Shown: positions 36,050 through 46,047 of the stretch, one piece after another | Layout of the letters: each line of letters begins with the position of its first letter | Numbering within the stretch: the first letter of the stretch is position 1 | DNA from: JACQFZ01 sp045810625 | Lineage (GTDB): Bacteria; Pseudomonadota; Gammaproteobacteria; Acidiferrobacterales; Sulfurifustaceae | Direction of reading: 5' to 3' | DNA: 64,000 nucleotides | NCBI GenBank assembly: GCA_045810625.1 | Contig: JBJMVQ010000055.1 | Location: 62,001 to 126,000, forward strand | Translations under genes and position numbers: made by a program | The notes under the pieces: model-generated | Told to the model about the DNA's origin: nothing | Database searches by the model: none | Seen by the model: the letters and a program-made list of their open reading frames with translations, nothing else

Positions 36050-38098
36050 ATGAACAACCGCCTACGCGCCGGCGCGCGGGCACTGGCGGCGTCCGCGCTG
36101 GTGTCCGCCGTGCTCGGGATACCCACCCTTGCCGAAGCGCGCATCACGCGCATACAGATCACCCAGGTCGAATCGCCCGCCTTCGGCGGTGCGTCGTTTG
36201 GCGACGTCGGGCCGTACGAAAAGCTGATTGGCCGCGCCTTCGGCGAAGTGGACCCGAACGATCCGAAGAACAAGGACATCACCGACATCGCGCTCGCGCC
36301 GAGGAATGCGCGCGGAAACGTGGAGTACGATACCGGCATCATCATCTTGCGGCCGGTCGATCCCAGCAAAGGAAATCATCGGCTGTTCTACGAGCTTTCG
36401 AACCGCGGCGTGATTCTGGCGCTGCGCGTCTTCAACGACAGCCCGAACGCGAGCACGACGAACCCGACGCCGGCCGATGCCGGTAACGGATTTCTGATGC
36501 GGCAGGGCTACGACATCCTCTTCACCGGCTGGGATTTGAGCTCCGCGCCCGGCGGCACGCTATCGTCCAACTATCCGATCGCGAAAAATCCGGACGGCAC
36601 GTCGATCGTCGGCCCGTCCGTCGAGGAATTCGTTTTCGATAATCTGCCGCCGACACCGCAGCCGCTCACGGCAACCCTGACGTATCCGGCGGCGTCGCTC
36701 GACACCACGCAGGCGACCCTGACCGTGCGGACGCACTATAGCGACGCGCAAACGCCGATCCCGCCGAGCGGGTGGCAATTCGTCAACGATCGCACGATCC
36801 AGCTGCTACCGGCGGGCACGCGCTTCGAAGCCGGGCGGCTCTATGAGCTCGAGTATCAGGCGAAAGACCCGAAGGTGGCCGGGCTCGCGCTCGCGGCGGT
36901 GCGCGACGTCACGTCGTTCCTGCGCTACGCCGGCGCGGACGACACCGGCGCGGCGAATCCGCTCGCGGGACAAATTGATTTCACGATCGGCCACGGCGTT
37001 TCACAACCGGCGCGCCTGCTGCACGACTTCGTGCATCTCGGCTTCAATCGTGACGAGAGCAACCGGCAGGTGCTCGATGGCATTCTCAATTACATTGCCG
37101 GCCCGAGTAGCGGTTTCTTTAACTATCGCTTCGCGCAGCCGTTCCGCACGCATCGCCAGCACATCGGGCGCTGGACGCCGGAGCGCATCTTTCCGTTCAC
37201 GAACCTGCCGCTGTTCGATCCCGTCACGCGTCAGTTTGACGGCTTTCTCCTGCGCTGCGGCGTGGCGCGCTCATGCCCGAAAATTCTCGAAGCCAATTCG
37301 GGCAACGAATACTGGGTGAAGGGCGGCTCGCTGCTGCACACCGACACCTTGGGTCGCGACCTCGTCGTCGATCCACCAAACGTGCGCTATTACCACTTCG
37401 CGAGCCGACCGCACTCCTCGGCTGCGGGGCGCGGCATCTGCGAGCAGGAGCGCAACCCGCTCGGGCCGGGCGCCGGCCTGCGAGCGCTGCTCGTCGATCT
37501 CGACGAATGGATCAGCGACAACAAGCACCCGCCGCACTCGGAACTGCCGCGCCGCTTCAACGGCACGCTCGTGCGTTCGCTCCCGCAAAGCGAGATCGGG
37601 TTCCCAAACATTCCCGGCGTGCGCTATACGGGGTTGATGTCGACCGGCGATCTCTTCGATTTCGGTCCGCAATTCAAAGACGGCATTCTCGATTTCAAAA
37701 CGCAGGACGGCGTGATCGTGTCGCCGGTCGTCGCGTCGCCCTACCCGGTATTCGTGCCGAAGACCGACGCGGACGGTAACGAGATCGCCGGCGTCCGCTT
37801 CCCCGATGTCGAAGTGCCGCTCGCGACGTACACCGGTTACGGCTTCCGCGACGCGGCGTTCGCCGGACCGGATCTTTGCGACGCGTTCGGCCAGTCGATT
37901 CCGTTCAAGAAAACCAAAGCGGAGCGCGACACGGCCGGGGACCCGCGGCCGTCACTCGAAGAGCGCTATCCGACGCATGATGAGTACGTGAAGCAGGTGA
38001 CGAAAGCGGCGGAAAAACTGCAGAAGCTTCGCTTCCTGCTACAGGAGGACGTCGACCGTTACAATCAGGCGGCGGAAGCGAGCAGCGTAGGGAACTGA
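36050..38098 (+). CDS. Large exported alpha/beta hydrolase-domain protein
   Basis: The 682-residue protein has a signal peptide (cleavage near AEA-RI) and matches the alpha/beta hydrolase_10 type of large exported proteins. The nucleophile motif is probably G-V-S-Q in HGVSQPARLLHDFVHLGFN. ATG 36050 has a strong AGAGGAGA ribosome-binding site; an open frame from 35960 is a run-through of the intergenic part. It follows the propeller gene by 98 nt. The substrate is unknown. Confidence 0.8.
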   Translation: MNNRLRAGARALAASALVSAVLGIPTLAEARITRIQITQVESPAFGGASFGDVGPYEKLIGRAFGEVDPNDPKNKDITDIALAPRNARGNVEYDTGIIILRPVDPSKGNHRLFYELSNRGVILALRVFNDSPNASTTNPTPADAGNGFLMRQGYDILFTGWDLSSAPGGTLSSNYPIAKNPDGTSIVGPSVEEFVFDNLPPTPQPLTATLTYPAASLDTTQATLTVRTHYSDAQTPIPPSGWQFVNDRTIQLLPAGTRFEAGRLYELEYQAKDPKVAGLALAAVRDVTSFLRYAGADDTGAANPLAGQIDFTIGHGVSQPARLLHDFVHLGFNRDESNRQVLDGILNYIAGPSSGFFNYRFAQPFRTHRQHIGRWTPERIFPFTNLPLFDPVTRQFDGFLLRCGVARSCPKILEANSGNEYWVKGGSLLHTDTLGRDLVVDPPNVRYYHFASRPHSSAAGRGICEQERNPLGPGAGLRALLVDLDEWISDNKHPPHSELPRRFNGTLVRSLPQSEIGFPNIPGVRYTGLMSTGDLFDFGPQFKDGILDFKTQDGVIVSPVVASPYPVFVPKTDADGNEIAGVRFPDVEVPLATYTGYGFRDAAFAGPDLCDAFGQSIPFKKTKAERDTAGDPRPSLEERYPTHDEYVKQVTKAAEKLQKLRFLLQEDVDRYNQAAEASSVGN

Positions 38099-38115
38099 GA
38101 CTGTTCTTCACATCA

Positions 38116-38153
38116 CGCCGCGGTGCTGCGTCAGCGGCCCGCGGCGTTTGTTG
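38116..38153 (+). terminator. Weak terminator-like hairpin
   Basis: CGCCGCGG (38116-38123) pairs with CCGCGGCG (38139-38146), with a 15-nt loop and only a short T stretch (TTTGTTG) after it. It lies just after the hydrolase stop and is plausible but weak. Confidence 0.5.
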
Positions 38154-38250
38154 TAACCGTGAGTTGCCGCTCAACGCTTCATGCCGCCGGCATCGGCGGG
38201 GACGCTGCCCTCCCAGGGCCGTCGAAACCGGCAACCCTGCCCTATGGCGC

Positions 38251-38523
38251 CTAACTACTAGAACCTAATAGCGACCGAAGTCGCTTTATTTCGGCGACCA
38301 AACGTGGAATATCTTGGCGAGCGTGAGCAATGAACTCCTGGTCCGCATCCGTAGCGCCGGACAATTCAATATCGTTTCCACGAGCGTCCGCCGAACCCGT
38401 CATAATGAAGCTGCTCCCGCTCGAATGATCGCGCCCCTCGATCATTGACCGCCATGGAGCTGGTGACGCACGCTTGTATCGCGTTTCAATTGCTTCAAGT
38501 TCCTGAGGCGTTAACTCGTCCAT
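38251..38523 (-). CDS. Small hypothetical protein
   Basis: The 90-residue protein is charged and soluble, with no signal peptide. It has TRYKRASPAPWRSMIEGRDH at the N-terminal side and DADQEFIAHARQDIPRLVAE with a Leu-rich helix at the end. I recall similar small proteins, but their function is not known. A good frame and an AAGGAG motif before ATG 38523 support translation. It lies in a region of debris and may be an accessory gene. Confidence 0.6.
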   Translation of the reverse strand: MDELTPQELEAIETRYKRASPAPWRSMIEGRDHSSGSSFIMTGSADARGNDIELSGATDADQEFIAHARQDIPRLVAEIKRLRSLLGSSS

Positions 38524-38572
38524 AATCAGACTCCTTAAAGATCACGGCAACATTACTTCGTTCAGTACGAGC

Positions 38573-38910
38573 GCCGGCTCTCTCTCCTACGCGTACGACA
38601 CGGCCCACCGCTTGAGCAGTGTGTCGGGGCGGCTCAGTCGAAGCTTCTCGTCTGTAAATTCGGATGGCGGGCTGGAACGAGAAGTGGCGTCTTTGACCGG
38701 CGCATCCCTGTTCGGCGAACTCGCGGCATTGCCTGCCGAAAATGGGGTCTGCGCGCCGGCGATGTGATACATCATGCGAACGGGATGAACGTAAATCGTG
38801 TTGACGATATTCGACGCGTGTACCAGCAACTCGCTCAGGCCGACCGGCTGAAACTGGAACTCTACCGGAACGGCAAACAGGAGGAGTTGAATTACCGGAT
38901 AGTTAGGTAA
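38573..38910 (+). pseudogene. Gene debris: YD/RHS-like and PDZ-like fragments
   Basis: Near 38580-38630 one frame reads LSYAYDTAHRLSSVSGRL, which looks like a YD/RHS repeat. From about 38743 another frame reads WGLRAGDVIHHANGMNVN, then QADRLKLELYRNGKQEEL, and stops at 38910. This is the C-terminal half of a PDZ domain. Neither fragment has a start or the rest of its protein. The two appear joined by rearrangement. The rest of 38524-38940 shows nothing else. Confidence 0.55.
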
Positions 38911-38940
38911 AACACTCCTCCAACACCGCACGTCTTACCG

Positions 38941-40338
38941 TCAACTCCCGCCGAGCGCCTTGTACGCCTGCGCGGCCGCGGCGAAGCGGGCGCGCTTCAC
39001 GTCGATGAGCACTTGCTGCGCGGTGTACTGCTCGCGCTGCGCATCGAGCACGTCGAGAAACCCGATGAGACCCGCGTTGTAGCGCGCTTCGGCGAGCTTG
39101 AGGCGTTCGGTCTGGCGCTCGACCAGACGTTGTTGCGCCGCGTATTGCTCGGCCAGGTACTGCTGATCGGACAGCACGTCGGCAACCTCGGCGAACGCGC
39201 TTTGGATCGCGCGCTCATACTGCGCCACGGCGGCCACGTTGCGCGCTCTAGCGACATCGACACCCGCGCTCAGGCGGCCGCCTTCGAACAGCGGCTGCGT
39301 GATGCTGGGCGCGAAGCTCCATGCGCGGCTGCCGCTCTGGAACAGATGGCTCAGGTCGTTGCTCGCCACCCCTAAAGTGCCGACGAGCGTGAGGCGCGGG
39401 AAGAACGCCGCGCGCGCGGCGCCAATGTTGGCGTTCGCGGCGACCAGATTCTGCTCCGCCGACAGCACGTCCGGACGATTGAGCAGCACGGTGGAGGAAA
39501 GCCCGGCCGGAAGCGGCGCCGGCAGCGGCAGGTCGTCGAGCGTCGCGCCGCTCGGCGTCTCGACATTGATCGGCTCACCGATGAGCACCGCGAGCGCATG
39601 ACGTGCGTTCGCCGCCTGGCGCGCGAGCGCCGCGGCGTCGGCGCGCGCGGTTTCGAGTGCGGACTCGGCCTGCAGTAAATCCAGACGGCTCGCGACGCCC
39701 GCTTCGGCGCGCCGCGCGATCACGCGCAAACCTTCTTCACGCGTCGTTGCCGTCCGGCGGGCAAACTCGGCGCGTTCGTCGAGCGCGCGCAGGCTGAAAT
39801 AAGCATTTGCCACGTCGGCGATCAGCGATAGCCGGAACGCGCGCTGCGCCTCCGTGCTCGCGTAGAAACTCGCGAGCGCCGACTCGGAGAGACGACGCAC
39901 CCGTCCCCAGAAATCTAGCTCGTACGCGAGCAGGCCCAAGTTCACATCGTAGCGGCGCGCCACGACCGACGAGCCGGTGATCGAAACCGACGCGGGCGTG
40001 CGCGCGGAATTGGCCTGCGCCGCGACGTCGAAGGACGGGAACAAATCGGCGCGCTGAATGCCGTAGAGCGCACGCGCCTCTTCGACGCGCGCGGTCGCCA
40101 CGCGCAGATCGCGGTTGTATTCGAGCGCACGGCTGATCAGATCTTGCAGCGTTTTGTCGGCGAAGTAGGCGTTCCACTCGGGCAGCTTTACTTCGGCGAC
40201 GTTCTGCGCCGCACCGATCGTTTCCGGCACCGGTGTCTGCGGGCGCCGGTAATCCGGGCCCACGGCGCAACCGGCGAGAGCCATTGCCACCGTAAGCCAG
40301 GCGAGCTTCTTCGTGCGTTGTACGGAAAAGCGCTTCAT
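38941..40338 (-). CDS. RND outer-membrane efflux lipoprotein (OprM/NodT family)
   Basis: The 465-residue protein has a lipoprotein signal (lipobox LAGC near residue 24), then GPDYRRP and two repeated alpha-helical/beta-barrel units typical of the TolC/OprM family (for example LLNRPDVLSAEQNLVAANANIGAARAAF). It is the outer-membrane channel of the RND pump. It is the last gene of the operon, 126 nt after the pump. ATG 40338 is used, giving MKRFSVQRTKK. Confidence 0.92.
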   Translation of the reverse strand: MKRFSVQRTKKLAWLTVAMALAGCAVGPDYRRPQTPVPETIGAAQNVAEVKLPEWNAYFADKTLQDLISRALEYNRDLRVATARVEEARALYGIQRADLFPSFDVAAQANSARTPASVSITGSSVVARRYDVNLGLLAYELDFWGRVRRLSESALASFYASTEAQRAFRLSLIADVANAYFSLRALDERAEFARRTATTREEGLRVIARRAEAGVASRLDLLQAESALETARADAAALARQAANARHALAVLIGEPINVETPSGATLDDLPLPAPLPAGLSSTVLLNRPDVLSAEQNLVAANANIGAARAAFFPRLTLVGTLGVASNDLSHLFQSGSRAWSFAPSITQPLFEGGRLSAGVDVARARNVAAVAQYERAIQSAFAEVADVLSDQQYLAEQYAAQQRLVERQTERLKLAEARYNAGLIGFLDVLDAQREQYTAQQVLIDVKRARFAAAAQAYKALGGS

Positions 40339-40464
40339 TTGTGGCCTTATCATTCTTATACAGTCAGTCTTTCAAAAAGTCAGAACCATCGCGAATGCGT
40401 AAGCGGCGACCTTCACGTTCGGTGCGTTGCGACGCCCCTCACAATGAAACCCGTTCTTGGCGCG

Positions 40465-43400
40465 CTATCCTCTACTCTTCTCACGGCGCGACCGTGAAGC
40501 TTCCGCTTCCTGCTCTTCGTGCGCAGCTTCAGGGGTCTTATAAACGTGCGGCTGAAAATCGTGCGCCCGCGCGGGCACGACCGCTGGTTGCGCCGCCGGT
40601 GGAGCGGCTTCGGGTGCGCCTTTGCGCTCCGGGAAGATGCGCCGCACGACGACGAAGAACACCGGGACGAGCAGCACCGCGAGGAGCGTCGCCGTGATCA
40701 TGCCGCCCATCACGCCGGTGCCGATCGCGTGCCGGCTCGCGGCGCCGGCGCCCGTGCTGATCGCAAGCGGGAGCACGCCGGCGATGAACGCAATCGACGT
40801 CATCAAGATCGGGCGGAAACGGAGCCGGCACGCTTCGAGCGTTGCTTCCATCAGTTCCATCCCCTGGCGCTGCAAGTCGCGCGCGAACTCGATAATAAGA
40901 ATGGCGTTCTTGGCCGAAAGGCCGATGATCGCGATCAGACCGACCTTGAAGTAGACATCGTTCGGCAGCCCGCGCAACGTCATCGCGAGCACCGCACCGA
41001 AGATACCGAGCGGCACGACGAGCAGCACGCTGAACGGAATCGACCAGCTCTCGTAGAGCGCCGCGAGACAGAGGAACACGACCAAGATCGAGATCGCAAA
41101 CAGGAACGGCGCCTGCGACCCCGACAGCTTCTCTTCGTACGACGTGCCGGACCATTCGAAGCCGACTCCCGGCGGCAACTGCGCCGCGAGCGTCTCCATG
41201 GCTTTCATCGCGTCGCCGGTGCTCTTACCCGGCGCCGGCCCGCCCGAAAGTTTGTACGCCGGCAGGCCGTTGTAGCGATCGAGCTTGATCTCGCCGATGG
41301 TCCAACGCGTGGTCGCGATTTCGCCCAACGGCACGAGCCGGCCCTGGCGCGTCTTCACCTGCAATTGCAGCAGCCGCTCGGGTGTTGCGCGGCTCACCGG
41401 GTCGGCCTGGATCAGCACACGCAGCACCCGGCCTTCACGCGTGAAGTCGTTCGCGTACGCCGATCCGAGCGCGATCGCGAGCGTGTTGTTGAGCTCGCCC
41501 GCATCGATGCCGAGCTGGCTCGCGTGCACGCGATCGACGTCGAGATAGAGCTGCGGGGCCGGCTCCTGGCCTTCCGGGCGTACGCCGGCCAAGTTCCGAT
41601 TCTGCGACGCCATGCCGAGCATCTGGTTGCGCGCGGCGAGCAACCGCTCGCGCCCGACGCCGCCGCGATCCTGCAACTCGAAGTCGAAACCGCCGATGGC
41701 GCCGAGCTCCGGGATCGGCGGCGGGTTCACCGCGAAGATGAACGCCTGCTTGATGCGGAACAGCATCATGTTCGCGCGCTGCACGACGCTCGTCGCTCCC
41801 TGCTCTTTCTTCGTGCGCTCGTCCCAATCCTTCAGCGCGACGAATGCGAGCGCGGCGTTCTGACCGCGCCCGAAGAAGCTGAAACCGACGACCGACACCA
41901 TGCGCTCCACTTCCGGCTGCGACAGGTAGTGTTGCTCCACCTGCTCCATCACGTTGATCGTGCGCTCGCGCGTGGCACCAGCCGGCAGCTGCACCAAGTT
42001 GATGAAGTAGCCCTGGTCCTCTTCCGGCAGGAACGATGTGGGCAGCAGGGAGAACAGCGCGCCGGTGATGACGATGATGACGGCGAAGAACGCGAGCGCA
42101 AACCCGATGCGTCGCAGGATGCGCGCCACCCAGCCCTGATAGGAGCGCGAAAAGTTCGTGAACCAGCGGTTGAATCCGCCGAGCCAGCGGTTCGTCTGGA
42201 TGTGCTCGCCCTTCGGCACGGGCTTCAGCAGCGTGGCGCAGAGCGCCGGCGTGAGCGTCAACGCCATCAGCGCCGAGAAGCCCATGGTGAGCACGAGCGT
42301 GACCGAGAACTGCCGGTAGATCGCGCCGACCGAGCCGGTGAAAAACGCCATCGGGATGAACACCGCCGTGAGCACGAGCGTGATGGCGATGATGGCGCCG
42401 TAGATCTGCCCCATCGCTTTTTGTGTGGCTTCGCGCGGCGGCAAGCCCTCCTCGCTCATGATGCGCTCGACGTTTTCGATCACCACGATCGCGTCGTCGA
42501 CCAGGATGCCGATCGCGAGCACCATGGCGAACATGGTGAGCACGTTGATCGAATAGCCGAGGAGATAGAGACCGGTCAGCGCGCCGGTCAGCGCCACCGG
42601 AACGACAATGGTCGGGATGACCGTGGCGCGCAGATTACCGAGGAAGAGATACATCACGATGAACACGAGGATCACCGCCTCGAACAGCGTCTTCACGATC
42701 TCCTTGATCGAGATGCTAACGAACTTCGAAGTGTCGTACGGCACTTCCCATGCGATGCCCTTCGGGAAATATTGCGCGAGCTCGCTCATGCGAGCGCGCA
42801 CCGCCTGCGCCGTTTGCACGGCGTTCCCGTCCGGCGAGAGCTTGATGCCCATCGCGGCAATCGGTTTTCCGTTCAAGCGCGCCTCGACGCTGTAATCGGC
42901 CGCGCCGAGCTCGACGCGCGCCACATCTTTGAGACGCACGAGTGCGCCGGCCGCGCCTTCACGCAGCACGATGTTGCCGAACTCTTCGCTTGTCGCGTAC
43001 CGCCCTTGGGTGATGACGGTCGCCGAAAGCTGCTGCCCCGGCGGCGCCGGCAGCTGGCCGATCTCGCCGGTCGCGAGCTGCACGTTCTGTGAGCGCACCG
43101 CATCGAGCGCTTCCGCGGGCGACATGTTGAAACCCGCGAGTCTGGCAGGGTCGAGCCAGATGCGCATCGCGTATTCCGAGCCGAAGAGCGTCGCTTCGCC
43201 GACGCCTGGCACACGCCGGATGGGATCGATCACGTTCGAGTTCACGAAGGTGCCGAGCGCCACGCGATCGTAGCTCTGGTCGGGCGAATACAGCGTGACG
43301 AACATCAGGTAGTTGCGCCGCGACTTCACCACCTGCACGCCCTGACGACGCACTTCCTCCGGCAATCGCGGCTCGACGCGCTTGATGCGGTTTTGAGCGT

Positions 43401-43767
43401 CAACGGAGGCGATGTCGAGATCGGTCCGGGGTTTGAACGTCAGCGTCATCGTCATGTTGCCGACGCTGTCGCTCGACGATTGCATGTAGAGCAGGTTCTC
43501 GATGCCGTTCATCTCCTGCTCGATGAGGGCGGTGACGGTGTCCTCGACGACTTTGGCGCTCGCGCCGGGGTACGTGGCCGTCACCTGCAGCGCCGGCGGC
43601 GCGACTTCCGGATACTGCGCGACCGGCAGCCCACGCAGCGCGAGCAGGCCGGCGAGCACGATGATGATCGCGATCACCCACGCGAACACCGGGCGATCGA
43701 TGAAGAAATGCGCGAGTCCGCCGCGACCCAACGCGGGTTCGATGCTGCGTGAGCTATCTTTGCTCAT
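40465..43767 (-). CDS. RND multidrug efflux transporter (HAE1/AcrB family)
   Basis: The 1100-residue inner-membrane protein matches AcrB/MexB-type drug:proton antiporters. It has FFIDRPVFAWVIAIIIVLAG at the N-terminus, the proton-relay D-D pair in GILVDDAIVVIENVERIM, the Lys in GLSAKNAILIIEFA, and two large periplasmic loops. The C-terminal tail of about 60 residues is Ala/Pro-rich and then charged, longer than usual. It starts 9 nt after the adaptor stop. Confidence 0.95.
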   Translation of the reverse strand: MSKDSSRSIEPALGRGGLAHFFIDRPVFAWVIAIIIVLAGLLALRGLPVAQYPEVAPPALQVTATYPGASAKVVEDTVTALIEQEMNGIENLLYMQSSSDSVGNMTMTLTFKPRTDLDIASVDAQNRIKRVEPRLPEEVRRQGVQVVKSRRNYLMFVTLYSPDQSYDRVALGTFVNSNVIDPIRRVPGVGEATLFGSEYAMRIWLDPARLAGFNMSPAEALDAVRSQNVQLATGEIGQLPAPPGQQLSATVITQGRYATSEEFGNIVLREGAAGALVRLKDVARVELGAADYSVEARLNGKPIAAMGIKLSPDGNAVQTAQAVRARMSELAQYFPKGIAWEVPYDTSKFVSISIKEIVKTLFEAVILVFIVMYLFLGNLRATVIPTIVVPVALTGALTGLYLLGYSINVLTMFAMVLAIGILVDDAIVVIENVERIMSEEGLPPREATQKAMGQIYGAIIAITLVLTAVFIPMAFFTGSVGAIYRQFSVTLVLTMGFSALMALTLTPALCATLLKPVPKGEHIQTNRWLGGFNRWFTNFSRSYQGWVARILRRIGFALAFFAVIIVITGALFSLLPTSFLPEEDQGYFINLVQLPAGATRERTINVMEQVEQHYLSQPEVERMVSVVGFSFFGRGQNAALAFVALKDWDERTKKEQGATSVVQRANMMLFRIKQAFIFAVNPPPIPELGAIGGFDFELQDRGGVGRERLLAARNQMLGMASQNRNLAGVRPEGQEPAPQLYLDVDRVHASQLGIDAGELNNTLAIALGSAYANDFTREGRVLRVLIQADPVSRATPERLLQLQVKTRQGRLVPLGEIATTRWTIGEIKLDRYNGLPAYKLSGGPAPGKSTGDAMKAMETLAAQLPPGVGFEWSGTSYEEKLSGSQAPFLFAISILVVFLCLAALYESWSIPFSVLLVVPLGIFGAVLAMTLRGLPNDVYFKVGLIAIIGLSAKNAILIIEFARDLQRQGMELMEATLEACRLRFRPILMTSIAFIAGVLPLAISTGAGAASRHAIGTGVMGGMITATLLAVLLVPVFFVVVRRIFPERKGAPEAAPPAAQPAVVPARAHDFQPHVYKTPEAAHEEQEAEASRSRREKSRG

Positions 43768-43776
43768 GGTTCCGTC

Positions 43777-45045
43777 CTAGCGCTGCGCGGTAGATGGCTG
43801 TGCCGAAGACTGCCCGCCCGCGGGCGGCTTCGCCGCCGGCGCGGCCGGTTTCGCATCGGCCGGCGTCTGCGGCTGCGCGCCGGCCGGCGGCTGGCCCGCT
43901 GCCGGCCCCGCATCGGCCATAACGGGATTCACCGGCGCGCCCGGTCGAATCTTCTGGAGACCGTCCACGACCACGCGCTCGCCGCCTTTCAAACCGTCGG
44001 TGACGATCCAATCCGGACCGGAGAATCCGCCCGTGCGGATCGGCTGCGGTGCGACCTTGTTGTCGGCGCCGACGACGTACACGAACTGGCCCTGTGGGGA
44101 CGCCTGTACCGCGCGCTGCGGCACGCGTACCGCGCCGCCGACCGCTCCCGGCGCGAAACGCGCCGTTGCGAACATTCCGGGCAACAGCAGCCGCTCGGGA
44201 TTCGGGAATTCCGCCCGCAACGTCACCGTACCCGTGGTCGGGTCTACCGTCTGCTCGGTGAACAGTACTTTGCCCGGGTATTTGTACTTGCTGCCGTCTT
44301 CGAGGATCAGCTCTACCGGCGTTTGCGCACGCTTGAGCTCGCCGCCCATCAACGCCCTCTGCAATCGCAGGCGCTCGGCGCCGGACTGCGTGAAGTCGAC
44401 GTAAATCGGATTCAGTTGCTCGATCTTCGCCAGCGGCGTCGCTTCGCCCTTCCCGACGAGCGCACCCTCGGTCACGAACGCGCGGGTAATGCGCCCGGAG
44501 ATAGGCGCCGGCACGTCCGCGTGGCTCAAGTCGATTTCCGCGCGCTTCAGTGCCGCCTCGGCGTTCAGCACTTCGGCGTCGGCCTGCTTCAGATTCGCTT
44601 CGGCTTGATCGAGCTCTTGCTTGCTGATCGCCTGATCGGCGATGAGCTGGCGATAACGCTTCGCGGTTTGCGCCGTGACCTCCGCATTCGCTCGCGCTTT
44701 CGCGAGCGCCGCGCGGGCGGACGCTACGTTCGCTTCCAGCGTGCGCCGGTCGATGCGAAACAGCGCCTGACCTTCCTGCACCTCGCCGCCCTCGCGATAA
44801 AGGCGTTTCTCCAGGATACCCTCGACACGAGCGCGCACTTCAGCGGTGCGATAAGCGACCACGCGGCCGCTCACGTCGTAGGTCACGGGCGCGTCGCCGC
44901 TCTGCACGACTACCACCGTCACTTCGGGCGGCGGCATTTGCATGCCGCCGGCACCGGCGGGAGCACCGGTGCCTTTACCGCAGCCCGAGAGCAGCGCGGC
45001 GACAGCGACCAACGAAAAAATCCGATTCAAAGCGCGTAGGAGCAT
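43777..45045 (-). CDS. RND periplasmic adaptor (AcrA/MexA family)
   Basis: The 422-residue lipoprotein (lipobox LSGC near residue 22) has the adaptor order of half-lipoyl, coiled-coil hairpin (about 100-170), and beta-barrel parts. It contains RVEGILEKRLYREGGEVQEG, LFRIDRRTLEANVASARAAL, ISGRITRAFVTEGALVGKG and VPQRAVQASPQGQFVYVV. The C-terminal tail is Pro/Ala/Gln-rich. It joins the pump to the outer-membrane channel. It follows the TetR gene by 38 nt. Confidence 0.94.
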   Translation of the reverse strand: MLLRALNRIFSLVAVAALLSGCGKGTGAPAGAGGMQMPPPEVTVVVVQSGDAPVTYDVSGRVVAYRTAEVRARVEGILEKRLYREGGEVQEGQALFRIDRRTLEANVASARAALAKARANAEVTAQTAKRYRQLIADQAISKQELDQAEANLKQADAEVLNAEAALKRAEIDLSHADVPAPISGRITRAFVTEGALVGKGEATPLAKIEQLNPIYVDFTQSGAERLRLQRALMGGELKRAQTPVELILEDGSKYKYPGKVLFTEQTVDPTTGTVTLRAEFPNPERLLLPGMFATARFAPGAVGGAVRVPQRAVQASPQGQFVYVVGADNKVAPQPIRTGGFSGPDWIVTDGLKGGERVVVDGLQKIRPGAPVNPVMADAGPAAGQPPAGAQPQTPADAKPAAPAAKPPAGGQSSAQPSTAQR

Positions 45046-45083
45046 AAGGTTCTCAGACCACTGAGTCGTGGATTTGTTGTTGT

Positions 45084-45710
45084 TCAACGCGACGCCGCCC
45101 GTCGCGGCTTGCGCGGCGCGAGCGTGTACGCGCGCAAAAAGAAATCGACCGCGCGGGCGACGCGGGTTTGTTCGTGCCGCGGCGACGGCGGCTCGCCGCC
45201 GAGAAGCATGCGCCAACGATCGAGGCCAACAAGCATCTCCATGAACAAGCGTGCGGTTTCGAACGGGTCGTCCTGCCGCAGCTCGCCCTCTTGCATCGCG
45301 CGCTCGAATATCGCCGCCATCTGCCTGCACGCGCCGACGACACAATGCTCGTAACAATGCTGTGCAAGATCCGAAAAGCGCGGCGTCTCGGCGATTAGCA
45401 CCCGCTGTAACTGAATTGACGCCGGGTCGAGCACTTGCGCGCGCCAGGCCCGTCCGAAACGGATCAGGCGCGTGCGCAAATCGCCGTCGTCGCTCTGTGC
45501 CGTCGAGAAGAGCGTGGCGATCGCTTTCTCCAACGCGGCGCCGAACAGCGCTTCCTTGCAGGTGAAATGGTTGTAAATCGTTTGGCGAGCCACGGCCGCA
45601 CGATTCGCGACGGCGTCGATGCTTGCGCCGTAACCTTGCTCGCGAAAGACTTCGAGCGCCGCGTCGAGCACGCGCTCGACGCAGGCGGACTTGGCGCAAT
45701 CGTCAGACAT
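45084..45710 (-). CDS. TetR family regulator of the RND operon
   Basis: The 208-residue protein has a TetR-type helix-turn-helix (SACVERVLDAALEVFREQGY, then VANRAAVARQTIYNHF) and an AcrR-like C-terminal domain. It is the first gene of the operon, so it probably represses its own promoter and thereby the whole pump operon. A palindrome overlaps the -10 box upstream. I chose ATG 45710; the frame is open to 45863. Confidence 0.9.
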   Translation of the reverse strand: MSDDCAKSACVERVLDAALEVFREQGYGASIDAVANRAAVARQTIYNHFTCKEALFGAALEKAIATLFSTAQSDDGDLRTRLIRFGRAWRAQVLDPASIQLQRVLIAETPRFSDLAQHCYEHCVVGACRQMAAIFERAMQEGELRQDDPFETARLFMEMLVGLDRWRMLLGGEPPSPRHEQTRVARAVDFFLRAYTLAPRKPRRAASR

Positions 45711-45728
45711 GGAGCCCCCGCTCGCGAA

Positions 45729-45767
45729 TAGACTGCGTAGTCTACTCACTACACTGCGCCGGCGCAA
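45729..45767 (-). promoter_or_regulatory. Promoter and TetR operator of the RND operon
   Basis: On the minus strand, -35 TTGCGC (complement of 45762-45767) and -10 TAGACT (complement of 45739-45744) are 17 nt apart. The perfect inverted repeat TAGACT-GCGT-AGTCTA (45729-45744) overlaps the -10 box. Repression by the first gene product is likely. Confidence 0.7.
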
Positions 45768-46047
45768 ACAATCCGATGACGAACGCCGCCCGACACCGTG
45801 CCTGCACGTCGCTATCAACGTTGAGACCGCCGCTGAATTACTTCTCCACGCGTTGTTGGACATTTGTTACCGGAGACAAGCAGGAGACCGCGCAACGCTG
45901 TCAGCCCCATCGCCGATCCAGGGTTAACAGAGAACCGATGCGTCACAACGACGCGCCGGACGACTACAGAAGTCCGACAGCCTTTCACTACGACGTTTGT
46001 ACGTAAAAAAGAATCTGTATCGGGCACGCGCAGATTGAACTCGGCGA
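45768..46047. other. Intergenic region before the RND operon
   Basis: The region lies between the promoter above and the M28 peptidase stop codon. No gene, terminator or repeat is convincing. Confidence 0.4.

Noticed and set aside
40519..43092. 857-codon open frame on the plus strand
   Set aside because: It lies antisense to the clear RND pump gene and has an Arg/His-rich composition typical of shadow frames in high-GC DNA.
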